Assembly: GCA_018700525.1 (NCBI GenBank)
Contig: JABITN010000093.1
Span: forward strand, 1 to 64,000
Direction: 5' to 3'
Source: Opitutales bacterium
Lineage (GTDB): Bacteria > Verrucomicrobiota > Verrucomicrobiia > Opitutales > Opitutaceae
Length of the DNA stretch: 64,000 nt
Positions 20,531 through 30,004 of this stretch are shown one piece after another. The notes under the pieces are model-generated. The model had not been told where the DNA came from, searched no databases, and worked only from the letters and a program-made list of their open reading frames with translations. The position numbers and the translations under genes were made by a program. Within the stretch, counting starts at the first letter, position 1, and the number at the start of each line of letters is the position of its first letter.

Positions 20531-23500
20531 CTAGAGGTTACATTTTCCGAACCCGCCGCCGCCTGGCGTTTCGATCTCTATCGATTCTCCCGCCTCCAAG
20601 GACAAAGACTGATTCCCCGACAATGGAATTTGGTTTCCTACACAGTCTATCTTCCACTGTTTCCCAACATCCCCTGGCGCACCACCTGCAACTCCGTACG
20701 GAGCGATTTTACGATGCTGCATGAGCATCGAAATCGTTACCGGTTCCAAAAACCGAATACGCCTCCGAACACCATCTCCTCCCGAGTGGACTCCTTTACC
20801 CCCTGAACCACAGCGGATTTCAAAACACTCCAACCTAACCGGAAAGCGGTACTCCAAAATTTCGGGATCCGTGATAGCCGTATTCGTCATATGCGTATGA
20901 ACAGCGCTAGCGCCCGATCTATTTGACGTTGCACCCTCGCCTCCTGCTATCGTCTCGTAGTAGCTCACTCGCTCATTACCGAAGATTACATTATTCATAG
21001 TTCCTTGACTGCAAGCCGCCAACCCGAAGGCCCTTAACAAGGCATCGACGATACGCTGGCTTATTTCCACGTTCCCCGCGACAACCGGCGGACAATGGGC
21101 CGGATCCGGATCGAATCGCGGATTCAGCATTCCCTCAGGAATCCGAATATCCACTACATCCAAAAATCCCTCGTTTAGCGGTATTGATTCATTTGCTAAC
21201 AATCGCAAAGCGTAAATCGTCGCGCTCGTGACGATTGCAGGCGTCGCATTGTAGTTCGACGCTTGCATCGCCGCGCTCCCCGAAAAATCGACCAACCACT
21301 TCGAATCGGATCGATCTATTCGAACAACGATCTCCGCTCCGTTATCCAAGCGCTCGACCACATTTTCATCTGAGAGAGACAAATTCTCCAACGACGTCCG
21401 CAAGGCCAACTCAGCCCGAGTTTTCAGTCCCGTCATGAAATGGCTTATTGTGTCCGATCCTTCTCGAAGCACCAATACCCCTAACTCGCGTTCCCCAAAC
21501 CGAATTGACGCCAACTGCGCCGCCAAGTCCGAAAGATTCTCCTCCAAACGACGAGTCGGATAAGATCCCCTAATCAAAATCTCGGTAATACCCTTCCAAT
21601 CAACTTCGCCATTCCGAACCAAATAAGTCGGAGCAATCACGACGCCTTCTTCTTCAAGCGATTGAGCATTCGGCGGCATCGACCCCGGCGAGATCCCGCC
21701 CAGTTCAGCATGATGCGCACGATTCGCAACATAGCCAACGCACCGACCGTCATCCGCGAACACCGGCGCCACCAAGGTCACATCCGGTAGATGGGAACCA
21801 CCGAAACCGGGATGATTCGTTATCGCAACATCCCCAGGACCCAACTCAATCAACTTGCTCAAAGTTCGGACGCACACTCCGAGTGCTCCCAGATGAACGG
21901 GAATATGAGGGGCATTCGCGATTAAGTAACCATCCGCATCAAGCAAAGCACAACTATAGTCCTTACGCTCCTTGACGTTCGTTGAAAAAGCAGACCGCTC
22001 CAGTAGCTTCCCCATTTCCTCGACCAACGAAAGAAAACGATTCGTATGCAGTTCAAGCTCCACTGCTTCCAGATTAGGCCGAACCTCCTCGCCAATTGAA
22101 ACGTCATCGCGAATCAACTTCAACGTTCCGAGATCCCCTACAACGGCACACCAACCCTGATCTACGAAAACCGTACTAAACCGATCCTGAACCACGACCG
22201 GTCCTTCCAATCGGTAACCAGCGCTCAAGCACTCTCGCGAACAAAACGTTCCCGAACTTTGCCCTATCTTTCCTCCTAGCTGAAACGCTTCTTCCCTACT
22301 ATCCGGCTCGCGAGCCACAACCGAAACCTTAAGCGACACGACCTCAATCGGCTGATCTGGGACAAAGCCATATTGCGCCTCGAAGGCATTCTTAAAAGCG
22401 CTCTCCACGTTTTCGACAGTCCCCAGATCGATCAGCAACCCGGATTCCTGCCCCAGAAATCGCGCTTCGACTTGCGAGGTCTGAACCTCTAAACGCCTAG
22501 CATCCTCCCCTTCCTCAACCAACGCATCGGTCGCCGCCTTCGCGAGCGAGATCTCCCATGCTTTTAGCGATTCGGAGCAATCTTCGAGCAAACATAAAAT
22601 TTGCCGCTCCTGAAACCCTTCGGCTCGAGCTTTCTGCAAACCGAACGCGCTCAACAGTCCTGCATCCAACGGAAAGAGTACCGTATCCACCTCTAGAATA
22701 TCCGCTATCGCACAAGCATGCATTCCACCCGCCCCGCCAAATGCTACCAAGGCATGGCGTGCCGGCGAATACCCCTCGCGGAGAGAAATCCCCCGAATCG
22801 CGTCCGCCATCCGCTCATTGGCAATGCCAAGCAAGCCCAGAAGTGCGTCCGACTCTACAACCGCTTCGCCTGTGGCCTTTTCCACCGATTTGACGAGTTC
22901 CCCAAAACGCAATGCCGATGCCTCTGGAAAGACCGGTATTCCGAATTCCGAAGAATTCAGGCGCCCCAAAAGCAAATTGACATCGGTAATCGTCAGCGGT
23001 CCACCCGCGCCGTAACACGCCGGTCCTGGCGAGGCCCCTGCGCTCGCTGGCCCCACTCTCAAAGCAGATCCATCGAACCAACAAATCGAGCCTCCACCCG
23101 CCGCCACGGTCTCGATACGTAGCGCCGGAGCAAATACATGGGCTCCCCCAATCTCCTGCTCGAATTGATAGTCGAACCGGCCATCGAATCGCGAAACATC
23201 CGTACTCGTCCCACCCATATCGAATGCGATACTACGATCATAACCGGCCTGTCTACCCACGTAAGCAGCGCCCACAACACCGCCAGCCGGACCGCTTAAA
23301 AGACTGTCCTTAGGACGATACTTTCGTCGTGACACAAGCCCACCTGCGCTGGTCATTATCCTCAAAGCCTTTTCAGGCAAACCCGCTTGCACCGAATCGA
23401 GATAAGCTTCCATGATGGGGGCCAAGTAAGCATCCACGACCGCCGTTTCCGCTCGGGGCAGAAATTTTATCATTGGCGACAAGGCGCTCGATAGAGAAAC

Positions 23501-24262
23501 GCGTTCGATACCCGCTTGCCTCAAGATCCCCTCCAAGCGCTCCTCATGATTCGGGTTTGAAAAGCTATGAAGGAGCGCAACCGCAACCGCTTCGATCCCC
23601 TCGCCAATGCACTGCTCGGCAAAAAGCCTAGCTTCCGCTTCGTCGAAGGCCTCCAGTTCTCGACCACCCGAATCCAAGCGACCGCCAATTTCGAAAACCA
23701 ATGAATGCAGTGGCTCCCGTTTTCGAATACCCAGCTCGAACAGGTCCGGCCTCTGTTGATTGCCTATTCGCAACAAATCTCCAAATCCTCGATTCACGAA
23801 AAACGCGATTTTCGCACCTTTTCCCTCGAGCAAGGCATTCGTTCCGCGGGTAGTCGCAAGACGCATTTCCAAGGGAGGGAGCGCTTCATCCAACCGTTTT
23901 CCCGTCAACAGCCTCGCCGCCAATAGAGGAGGCTCTTCCGGAGACTGAAACGAACACAACATCCCAACGCAATCTTCGGGAAAATCCGTGCTCAAACGGA
24001 CTACCCCTTCCCTCCCCGACCATCCAACAACCTGAATCGGTTCCGACTCAAACCCATGTAATTGTAGTTCATACCCAACGAAAAAGTCGTCTCCAGTTTC
24101 CACCGACAACTCCACTCGAGCTGCCCGCATCCCCAAACGTTCCACGATCCGTCCTCGAATCGCTCCATTCGAAAGCACCTTGGCCCGCAACTCGCTACCA
24201 TCGGGTGCTCTTGCCAAACAATCCGTAAACGTTCCGCCCGTATCTATCCAAAACTGCCACAT
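20531..24262 (-). CDS. 5-oxoprolinase / hydantoinase A-B fusion
   Basis: 1243 aa; FWIDTGGTFTDCLAR, FDMGGTSTDVSRF, ITNHPGFGGSHLPDVT, ETPGGGGFG. Confidence 0.92.
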   Translation of the reverse strand: MWQFWIDTGGTFTDCLARAPDGSELRAKVLSNGAIRGRIVERLGMRAARVELSVETGDDFFVGYELQLHGFESEPIQVVGWSGREGVVRLSTDFPEDCVGMLCSFQSPEEPPLLAARLLTGKRLDEALPPLEMRLATTRGTNALLEGKGAKIAFFVNRGFGDLLRIGNQQRPDLFELGIRKREPLHSLVFEIGGRLDSGGRELEAFDEAEARLFAEQCIGEGIEAVAVALLHSFSNPNHEERLEGILRQAGIERVSLSSALSPMIKFLPRAETAVVDAYLAPIMEAYLDSVQAGLPEKALRIMTSAGGLVSRRKYRPKDSLLSGPAGGVVGAAYVGRQAGYDRSIAFDMGGTSTDVSRFDGRFDYQFEQEIGGAHVFAPALRIETVAAGGGSICWFDGSALRVGPASAGASPGPACYGAGGPLTITDVNLLLGRLNSSEFGIPVFPEASALRFGELVKSVEKATGEAVVESDALLGLLGIANERMADAIRGISLREGYSPARHALVAFGGAGGMHACAIADILEVDTVLFPLDAGLLSAFGLQKARAEGFQERQILCLLEDCSESLKAWEISLAKAATDALVEEGEDARRLEVQTSQVEARFLGQESGLLIDLGTVENVESAFKNAFEAQYGFVPDQPIEVVSLKVSVVAREPDSREEAFQLGGKIGQSSGTFCSRECLSAGYRLEGPVVVQDRFSTVFVDQGWCAVVGDLGTLKLIRDDVSIGEEVRPNLEAVELELHTNRFLSLVEEMGKLLERSAFSTNVKERKDYSCALLDADGYLIANAPHIPVHLGALGVCVRTLSKLIELGPGDVAITNHPGFGGSHLPDVTLVAPVFADDGRCVGYVANRAHHAELGGISPGSMPPNAQSLEEEGVVIAPTYLVRNGEVDWKGITEILIRGSYPTRRLEENLSDLAAQLASIRFGERELGVLVLREGSDTISHFMTGLKTRAELALRTSLENLSLSDENVVERLDNGAEIVVRIDRSDSKWLVDFSGSAAMQASNYNATPAIVTSATIYALRLLANESIPLNEGFLDVVDIRIPEGMLNPRFDPDPAHCPPVVAGNVEISQRIVDALLRAFGLAACSQGTMNNVIFGNERVSYYETIAGGEGATSNRSGASAVHTHMTNTAITDPEILEYRFPVRLECFEIRCGSGGKGVHSGGDGVRRRIRFLEPVTISMLMQHRKIAPYGVAGGAPGDVGKQWKIDCVGNQIPLSGNQSLSLEAGESIEIETPGGGGFGKCNL

Positions 24263-24335
24263 AACTAAAAATGAAAGCGAGACATCTCAATAGACCCAGT
24301 TTCGATTTCGTCGCAAATCGTTGCGCTCCATTCCT

Positions 24336-26081
24336 CTAGAACGCACTTTCCTCGATTAGATCCGTTTGCGTCTGCCAGAGCTTCGCGTAATGGCCATTTA
24401 ATTCGATTAGCTCGTCGTGAGTACCTTTTTCGATAATTCGCCCTTTATCCAAGACAACGATTTGATCGGCTTGGCGGACGGTTGAAAGACGATGCGCGAT
24501 AACCAAGGTCGTTCGCTCTTTCACCAATGCGTTAACCGCTTGCTGAATCTTCGCTTCGGTGAGCGTGTCGACGCTCGAAGTGGCCTCATCGAGAATTACC
24601 AATGGTGGATTTCTCAAAATCACTCGGGCTATCGTCAGACGCTGCTTCTCGCCCATACTCAACCGAATGCCTCGCTCTCCGATACGCGTATCCATTTTGT
24701 CAGGAAGATCCGAGACGAATCCCCAAGCGCTCGCTCCCTTTAACGCTGCGACGAGCTCGTCCTCGGTCGCATCGTCCTTTGCGAGAATCAAATTTTCCTT
24801 TACGGTTCCATCGAATAGAAACGGATCCTGCGCCACCACGCCTATACGTTTTCTTAAATCGAGCAAATCGAACTCGCGAACATCGACCCCGCTGATAGAT
24901 ACCGTACCGGACGTGACGTCGTAGTACCGCTGCAGCAAATTAGCTACCGTCGATTTACCGGCTCCCGTGTGCCCGACCAGGGCAGTGACTTTGCCTTTCG
25001 ACAATGTCAACGAAAACTCGGACAGCAAATCGTCGCGACCCTCGTAGCCGAATCCCACTGAATTGAAATCCACCTCCAGTAATCCCATGGGAAACGCGGT
25101 CGGCGTATCCGGGCTTTTGATATCCACCGGATAATCCAGCATCTCGAAAACACGTTCGCCGGAAGCCTTTCCCGTCGCCAGCAGATTATTGAGTCCATTC
25201 AATTGGCTCAAGGGCATGTAAAGCATGGCGCAAAACTGGAAAAACATCAAGAAATCGCCGGCCGCGAAACGCTCCGGTTGGGTAGCGAATAAAAAGCCGC
25301 CATAACCCACAACCGATACCGTGCCCAAGCTCACCACGAAGTTCGTCGCCGGTCCGTGGATCGACCAACGGAACATCGATTTCAAGGTATAGTCGCGTAG
25401 TTCGAGCGATCGCTGCTCGAAACGCTTTTTCTCCTGATTCTTCAATGCGAACGAATTGATCAGCCGGTTGCCTTGAATATCCTCGATAAGGAGGGAATTA
25501 AGCTCCCCTGCCGACGTCCGTACCTTGCGCCAATTCTTAGATTGGGCTTTGAAATGAAAACGCGACATCACCAGCATGATCGGAATCGGCAGAATCATCA
25601 AGGTCGCCAAAGTCGGCTCGAAATAAAACAGAACGCTCGCCGTTCCAATAATCGTCAGGAGCGCTGTACTCCCTTGCTCAGTACCATCCAAGATTACTCG
25701 CTCGACGCTTTGCACGTCTTCAATGACGCGCGACGCGATATCGCCCGACTTGCGACTATCGAAATAACCTATCGGCAACTCCATGAGCTTGTCATGCAAA
25801 TCGCGCCGAAGATCGATCAGCACTTTTTGTTCTAGCGTATTATTGACCCGAATACGCATTGAGTTGAACAGCTCTCGAAAGAAAAAGCATCCCGCGATCG
25901 CTCCGACCGCCCACCATAAGTTCGACAACTCCTTTTCCGGCAATACCTCATTCACAACATACCGCGTTACGAGCGGAATCACCATCATGAAGAGCGTGCT
26001 GGCGATCGCCAAACCGATGGTCAGCCAAAACAAAGGCTTATAGCGAAAAAGGTAACTCGATACTCTCCAAATGGTCTTCAT
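24336..26081 (-). CDS. ABC transporter, fused permease/ATPase (exporter type)
   Basis: 581 aa; Walker A GHTGAGKST, signature LSMGEKQR, Walker B LVILDEATSSVD, H-loop AHRLST. Confidence 0.95.
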   Translation of the reverse strand: MKTIWRVSSYLFRYKPLFWLTIGLAIASTLFMMVIPLVTRYVVNEVLPEKELSNLWWAVGAIAGCFFFRELFNSMRIRVNNTLEQKVLIDLRRDLHDKLMELPIGYFDSRKSGDIASRVIEDVQSVERVILDGTEQGSTALLTIIGTASVLFYFEPTLATLMILPIPIMLVMSRFHFKAQSKNWRKVRTSAGELNSLLIEDIQGNRLINSFALKNQEKKRFEQRSLELRDYTLKSMFRWSIHGPATNFVVSLGTVSVVGYGGFLFATQPERFAAGDFLMFFQFCAMLYMPLSQLNGLNNLLATGKASGERVFEMLDYPVDIKSPDTPTAFPMGLLEVDFNSVGFGYEGRDDLLSEFSLTLSKGKVTALVGHTGAGKSTVANLLQRYYDVTSGTVSISGVDVREFDLLDLRKRIGVVAQDPFLFDGTVKENLILAKDDATEDELVAALKGASAWGFVSDLPDKMDTRIGERGIRLSMGEKQRLTIARVILRNPPLVILDEATSSVDTLTEAKIQQAVNALVKERTTLVIAHRLSTVRQADQIVVLDKGRIIEKGTHDELIELNGHYAKLWQTQTDLIEESAF

Positions 26082-26143
26082 TACTGCGTTATTAGGTGTG
26101 CTCTTCCCCTAACATGACAAGCCAATAAGCCGAATTGCGCCTT

Positions 26144-26174
26144 AGGTCATGACCTGGATCGAATTCCTCGATCC
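26144..26174. promoter_or_regulatory. Two abutting palindromes between divergent ABC and rsm22-like genes
   Basis: AGGTCATGACCT (26144-26155) and GGATCGA-attcc-TCGATCC (26156-26174), both perfect. Confidence 0.5.
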
Positions 26175-26223
26175 ACTCTGAATTGACTCGGACCAAATTT
26201 GAGACAAAGACGAAGATGATCCT

Positions 26224-27231
26224 ATGAATATCGACACTGTAGACTGGAATACCTTGGAGCGCCTACGCAGCGAATTTCTCGCCGCCAAAGGCAATACCGG
26301 CGTCTACTGGAAGTCCCCCTCTGACCTAGCCCACTACCAACGATTTTTTGCCGCCCGAATTGGCTGGAAATGGGACGCCGCGCTTTTGCAGGCCCGCCAA
26401 GCCGGCTGGCAGTTGCAGTCTAGGCGTCTCCTCGATTGGGGATGCGGCTCCGGGATAGCTACTTTACGATTCCTCGATACATTCGGAACCGATTGCCTCG
26501 ACGAAGTGGTTTTGTGGGACCATTCGACCCTCGCCTGCGAATTCGCTCGGAACGCAATACTCGAACGCCATCCCCAAATCGCCGTTTCAATCGCCAATCC
26601 CAGCTCCCTAGACTCGCTTGACGATACGATCTGCCTGATTAGCCACGTATTGAACGAACTTTCCCTCGACGCGCGAGCAGAACTGACCGAGCTCGCCTGC
26701 TCCGCCAAGCAAGTCTTTTGGGTCGAACCAGGAAGTCACTTGAGCAGTCGCTTGTTGCTGAATCAACGCGAAGCCATGCTTGAACGATTCCATCCAATCG
26801 CTCCTTGCGTCTGTGCTAAAGCATGCCCGATGCGAAACGATGACAATCTTCGCCACTGGTGCCATTTCTTCGCAAAAACGCCCATGGAAGCTTTTATGGA
26901 TGGCGATTGGGCGCAATTCGCTAAAATCATGGAAATCGATCTGCGCAGTCTCCCCTACAGTTTCATTTGCATGGACGCCCAATCGCTCGCTTCCGTTCCT
27001 AAACTCGACGGTCATTCCAGAGTCCTAGGTCGACCCCGGCAATTCAAAGGGTACTCGAAAGTTTTCTCCTGCGACGCCAACGGACTCAGCGATTACGAAC
27101 TTCAAAAACGCGATGACAAACCCCTTTGGAAAAGCATCAAAAAAGGCAAAGACGGCAGCCTCTACCAATGGACTGATATCGATTCCGGGCGCATTCGCTC
27201 TGGAAACTCTGCAAAAGAAAAATGCTCTTGA
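26224..27231 (+). CDS. Rsm22-family small-ribosomal-subunit methyltransferase-like protein
   Basis: 335 aa; LLDWGCGSGIATLRF (SAM site), VLNELS, and IAPCVCAKACPM...RHWCHFFAK Cys-rich motif typical of Rsm22. Confidence 0.75.
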   Translation: MNIDTVDWNTLERLRSEFLAAKGNTGVYWKSPSDLAHYQRFFAARIGWKWDAALLQARQAGWQLQSRRLLDWGCGSGIATLRFLDTFGTDCLDEVVLWDHSTLACEFARNAILERHPQIAVSIANPSSLDSLDDTICLISHVLNELSLDARAELTELACSAKQVFWVEPGSHLSSRLLLNQREAMLERFHPIAPCVCAKACPMRNDDNLRHWCHFFAKTPMEAFMDGDWAQFAKIMEIDLRSLPYSFICMDAQSLASVPKLDGHSRVLGRPRQFKGYSKVFSCDANGLSDYELQKRDDKPLWKSIKKGKDGSLYQWTDIDSGRIRSGNSAKEKCS

Positions 27232-27238
27232 GAAAGCA

Positions 27239-27328
27239 ATCCCGCTAGGTGCCCTCGGGTCAGCTTAACTGAAAAATCGCCTTTGTCCATACCACCCTGG
27301 GTCACAGCTACCCGAGGGACTCGCGGAT
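27239..27328. repeat. Large imperfect inverted repeat / structured RNA candidate
   Basis: ATCCCGC..CCCTCGGGTcAGCT...ACCCTGGGT...AGCTACCCGAGGG..GCGGAT; nested arms read directly. Confidence 0.6.
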
Positions 27329-27483
27329 CTTGCAATTGATTATACCGCTTTGCCTTGAGTTAGCAACCATGTGCGTAGCAGAAAAACAGCCAATCAAAAC
27401 GAATGCTGACTCACGCAAAAACGCTAAGACGCAAAGATCAACCGTAGCAAAGAGTCGCTTCGACGACTCGGAATCAAAAATGA

Positions 27484-28227
27484 ATGGGGCCAGCAAAAAG
27501 GTTCAATAAACTTCTTCTCTCCGCATTCGCGCTTCTGGCCCTACTACCCGCGATGGCTTTTGCAGGTTCGAACATTGTTCGCCCGATCGAGAAAACCTTC
27601 GACCTGGATGGGATTTCCAGAATCGTCGTCTACACTCAAGGTGGCTTCATCAATGTGACCGGCGAAACTCGATCGAATGGGCGCGTAACGATTGAACAAG
27701 TATTTCGCAACGCATCGAATTCCGAGGCCGACTACCTCGAAGCCCGGATCGAAAAAACGATGGAAAAACGCGGCAACGCTCTACACATAGAATTCAAAAT
27801 CAATCAGTCTCGCCGCTTGTGGAGCTTTTTCAGTGGCAAACCTTCCGTCCAGTTTAACGCAACCATTGAAACCCCCAAAGAAATCGATGTCGAACTGCAC
27901 ACCTCGGGCGGACCGATCGAAGTCGCCACCCTTAACGGCCACGTCCAAGCCAATACTTCAGGCGGTCGTATGAAATTCCGCGATATCGAAGGCTCGATAA
28001 AATGGCACACCAGCCGAGATCCAATCGAGGCACGGAACATAAACGGCGATGTCAATCTCTCGACTTCAGTGGGACTTATTTCCGTATCATCTATCACCGG
28101 ACAAACGAAATTGAGCACATCGGGAGGTGGGATGCATGCACATCACATGCAATGCCCAGTCAACGGCGGAGGCCCGATCCTGGAACTGAAGACCTCCGGC
28201 CGAGGCATCGCGATCAAGTATCTTTAA
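27484..28227 (+). CDS. DUF4097-like secreted beta-solenoid (adhesin-head-like) protein
   Basis: Signal peptide plus repeated ...TSGGPIEVATLNGHVQANTSGGRMKFRDIEGSIKWHTS... pattern. Confidence 0.7.
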   Translation: MGPAKRFNKLLLSAFALLALLPAMAFAGSNIVRPIEKTFDLDGISRIVVYTQGGFINVTGETRSNGRVTIEQVFRNASNSEADYLEARIEKTMEKRGNALHIEFKINQSRRLWSFFSGKPSVQFNATIETPKEIDVELHTSGGPIEVATLNGHVQANTSGGRMKFRDIEGSIKWHTSRDPIEARNINGDVNLSTSVGLISVSSITGQTKLSTSGGGMHAHHMQCPVNGGGPILELKTSGRGIAIKYL

Positions 28228-28286
28228 AAACAAGATCCTGAACAATTTTAGAGGGTTAACTGGGATAGTTAAATACCGCATAGGAG

Positions 28287-28319
28287 GACCCGCGTCGTTG
28301 GGAGACGCGGGTCTTTTTT
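28287..28319 (+). terminator. Rho-independent terminator
   Basis: GACCCGCGTC-N7-GACGCGGGTC followed by TTTTTT; perfect 10-bp stem. Confidence 0.92.
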
Positions 28320-28390
28320 GTTTGCTTTCGGCCCACGCAAATCAAGCGTTTGCCGTCTAACGTTCCAACACGACAGATTCTCCTTCAACA

Positions 28391-29203
28391 TTGGCCGCTC
28401 GGCCTGCGTCGACGCAGTTAAGCGAAGACGTGAGATCACCCCTACCACTTCTTCGCTTGAATACATCCGAAATCGACTCTCTTCCAATCCTGTACCAGGA
28501 TGATCACTACATAGCGATTAACAAACCGCCTGGCCTAATTGTACATCGAAGCGGTATTGACGCTAAAGAAACTCGATTCGCCATTCAATTGTTACGCGAT
28601 CAAATAGGCCGACGCGTCTACCCCGTTCACCGACTCGACAAACCCACCTCCGGCGTGCTGCTCTTCGCCATCGACGAAATCGCCCTGGTCGAAATGAAAC
28701 GCCAATTCGAAGGCCGCCAGGTCGACAAACGCTACCAAGCCATCACCCGCGGTTTCACCCCCGACAATGGAACGATCGATCACCCGTTGCGCAAAATGCT
28801 AGATCGTGGCCCCAAAGCCAAAAGCGATGAAGCGCAAGAAGCGCAGACCCAATACGAAACGCTTTCCCGAATAGAACACGCCTTTCCGACGGGTCGATAC
28901 GACACGACACGCTATTCGCACGTGGAGCTCTTTCCCCGAACCGGCCGTCGTCATCAACTGCGGCGTCATATGAGCCATATCGATTGTCCTATAATCGGTG
29001 ATACGAAACACGGCGACACCCGCCAGAATCACGCATTCCTCGAACACTTCGGCTTTTGCCGAATGTTTCTCCATGCCACTCAGTTAACCTTCGAGCACCC
29101 AATTACCCACAAACCCCTCAGCATCAACGCCCCTCTCTGGCCTGATTTCCAACAAGCCTTAGAAACGACCAAACTCGCCTCTTCTCCGACAGCCACCCCA
29201 TAG
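28391..29203 (+). CDS. RluA-family pseudouridine synthase (TruC-like); start uncertain
   Basis: YQDDHYIAINKPPGLIVHRS, VYPVHRLDKPTSGVLLFA, RTGRRHQLRRHMSHIDCPIIGDTKHG. Confidence 0.88.
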   Translation: MAARPASTQLSEDVRSPLPLLRLNTSEIDSLPILYQDDHYIAINKPPGLIVHRSGIDAKETRFAIQLLRDQIGRRVYPVHRLDKPTSGVLLFAIDEIALVEMKRQFEGRQVDKRYQAITRGFTPDNGTIDHPLRKMLDRGPKAKSDEAQEAQTQYETLSRIEHAFPTGRYDTTRYSHVELFPRTGRRHQLRRHMSHIDCPIIGDTKHGDTRQNHAFLEHFGFCRMFLHATQLTFEHPITHKPLSINAPLWPDFQQALETTKLASSPTATP

Positions 29204-29236
29204 CTCCACCCCTGTAATCGTCGAATCCTTTTGCCC

Positions 29237-29262
29237 TTAAAACTACAACGTTGTAATTTTAA
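29237..29262. repeat. 26-bp near-perfect AT-rich palindrome
   Basis: TTAAAA-c-TACAACGTTGTA-a-TTTTAA in a convergent intergenic region. Confidence 0.6.
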
Positions 29263-29327
29263 AGGTAGAGGAGCTCTAGACCCATTCCGAGCAAATCGGT
29301 CTAATTCCCCGTTTTCGACGACAACAA

Positions 29328-29358
29328 AAGGCCCGAAGCGATAATCGCTCCCGGCCTT
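29328..29358. terminator. Bidirectional hairpin between convergent genes
   Basis: AAGGCC cga AGCGATAATCGCT ccc GGCCTT with A-rich left and T-containing right flanks. Confidence 0.55.
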
Positions 29359-29388
29359 AGTATACCCCTTTTACCCACAAATTTTTGC

Positions 29389-29715
29389 TTACGACCTGCC
29401 AGCCAATGGAGCCCGAGTGCCCAAGTCGAGTTTGCGAAGCGAACTTACGGTGTCGAGAAACTCAGCGGCCTCTAGAAGCTGGTCATTATTCGTGTCGCCA
29501 CCCTTCATCGTAATCGCTGCCGCATCTTCGGGCATCAGCCTTAGAGTGATAATTCCCTTCGAGCGTTCAGCGGCAGAGATACCCCCCTCGCTCACTAGAT
29601 TATCGCGGAAATCGATGGTCGCTTCTTGACGCATACCATAGCGACTCTCGATCGAATTCGCTAGCTCCGCGCTATCAAGGGCTCCGCCGTTGTTGATATC
29701 GTGACCCCCGAACAT
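29389..29715 (-). CDS. EF-hand-like protein lacking a signal peptide (possibly 5'-truncated)
   Basis: MFGGHDINNGGALDSAELA and GDTNNDQLLEAAEFLDT calcium-loop-like segments. Confidence 0.5.
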   Translation of the reverse strand: MFGGHDINNGGALDSAELANSIESRYGMRQEATIDFRDNLVSEGGISAAERSKGIITLRLMPEDAAAITMKGGDTNNDQLLEAAEFLDTVSSLRKLDLGTRAPLAGRS

Positions 29716-30004
29716 TGAATATAATTCTCTTATATATTATTTAAAATACTGTTAGACAGGAGTTTATAATTATTTTAGGGTCATATTTAAGCGAGGCAAT
29801 AAATGCTTAATGCCGTATAGCTGCCACTAAAAACTTTCTGCCAGCACTCTGATGTTGGTCTTCTGTAAAAGCTGATCTTGCTGAAGCGTACCAACCGACA
29901 ACAGCGGGGCGGGGGTCACGGGGGGCGGCGTGCATCGCAATGTATATGCATCAACTGCCCCCAGAAAAAATTGCTGCCCTAAGGACTTCTGAAGCTAGGA
30001 ATCC

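Noticed and set aside
26150-26165. Second FNR box (ATGACCTGGATCGA) upstream of the rsm22-like gene
   Set aside because: Only partial match to TTGAT-N4-ATCAA; its bases are better explained by the two palindromes described there.
29905-29928. G-quadruplex GGGGCGGGGGTCACGGGGGGCGG
   Set aside because: Only three runs of three or more G plus a GG; the minus strand reads as a short Pro-rich coding fragment, so composition is a simpler explanation.
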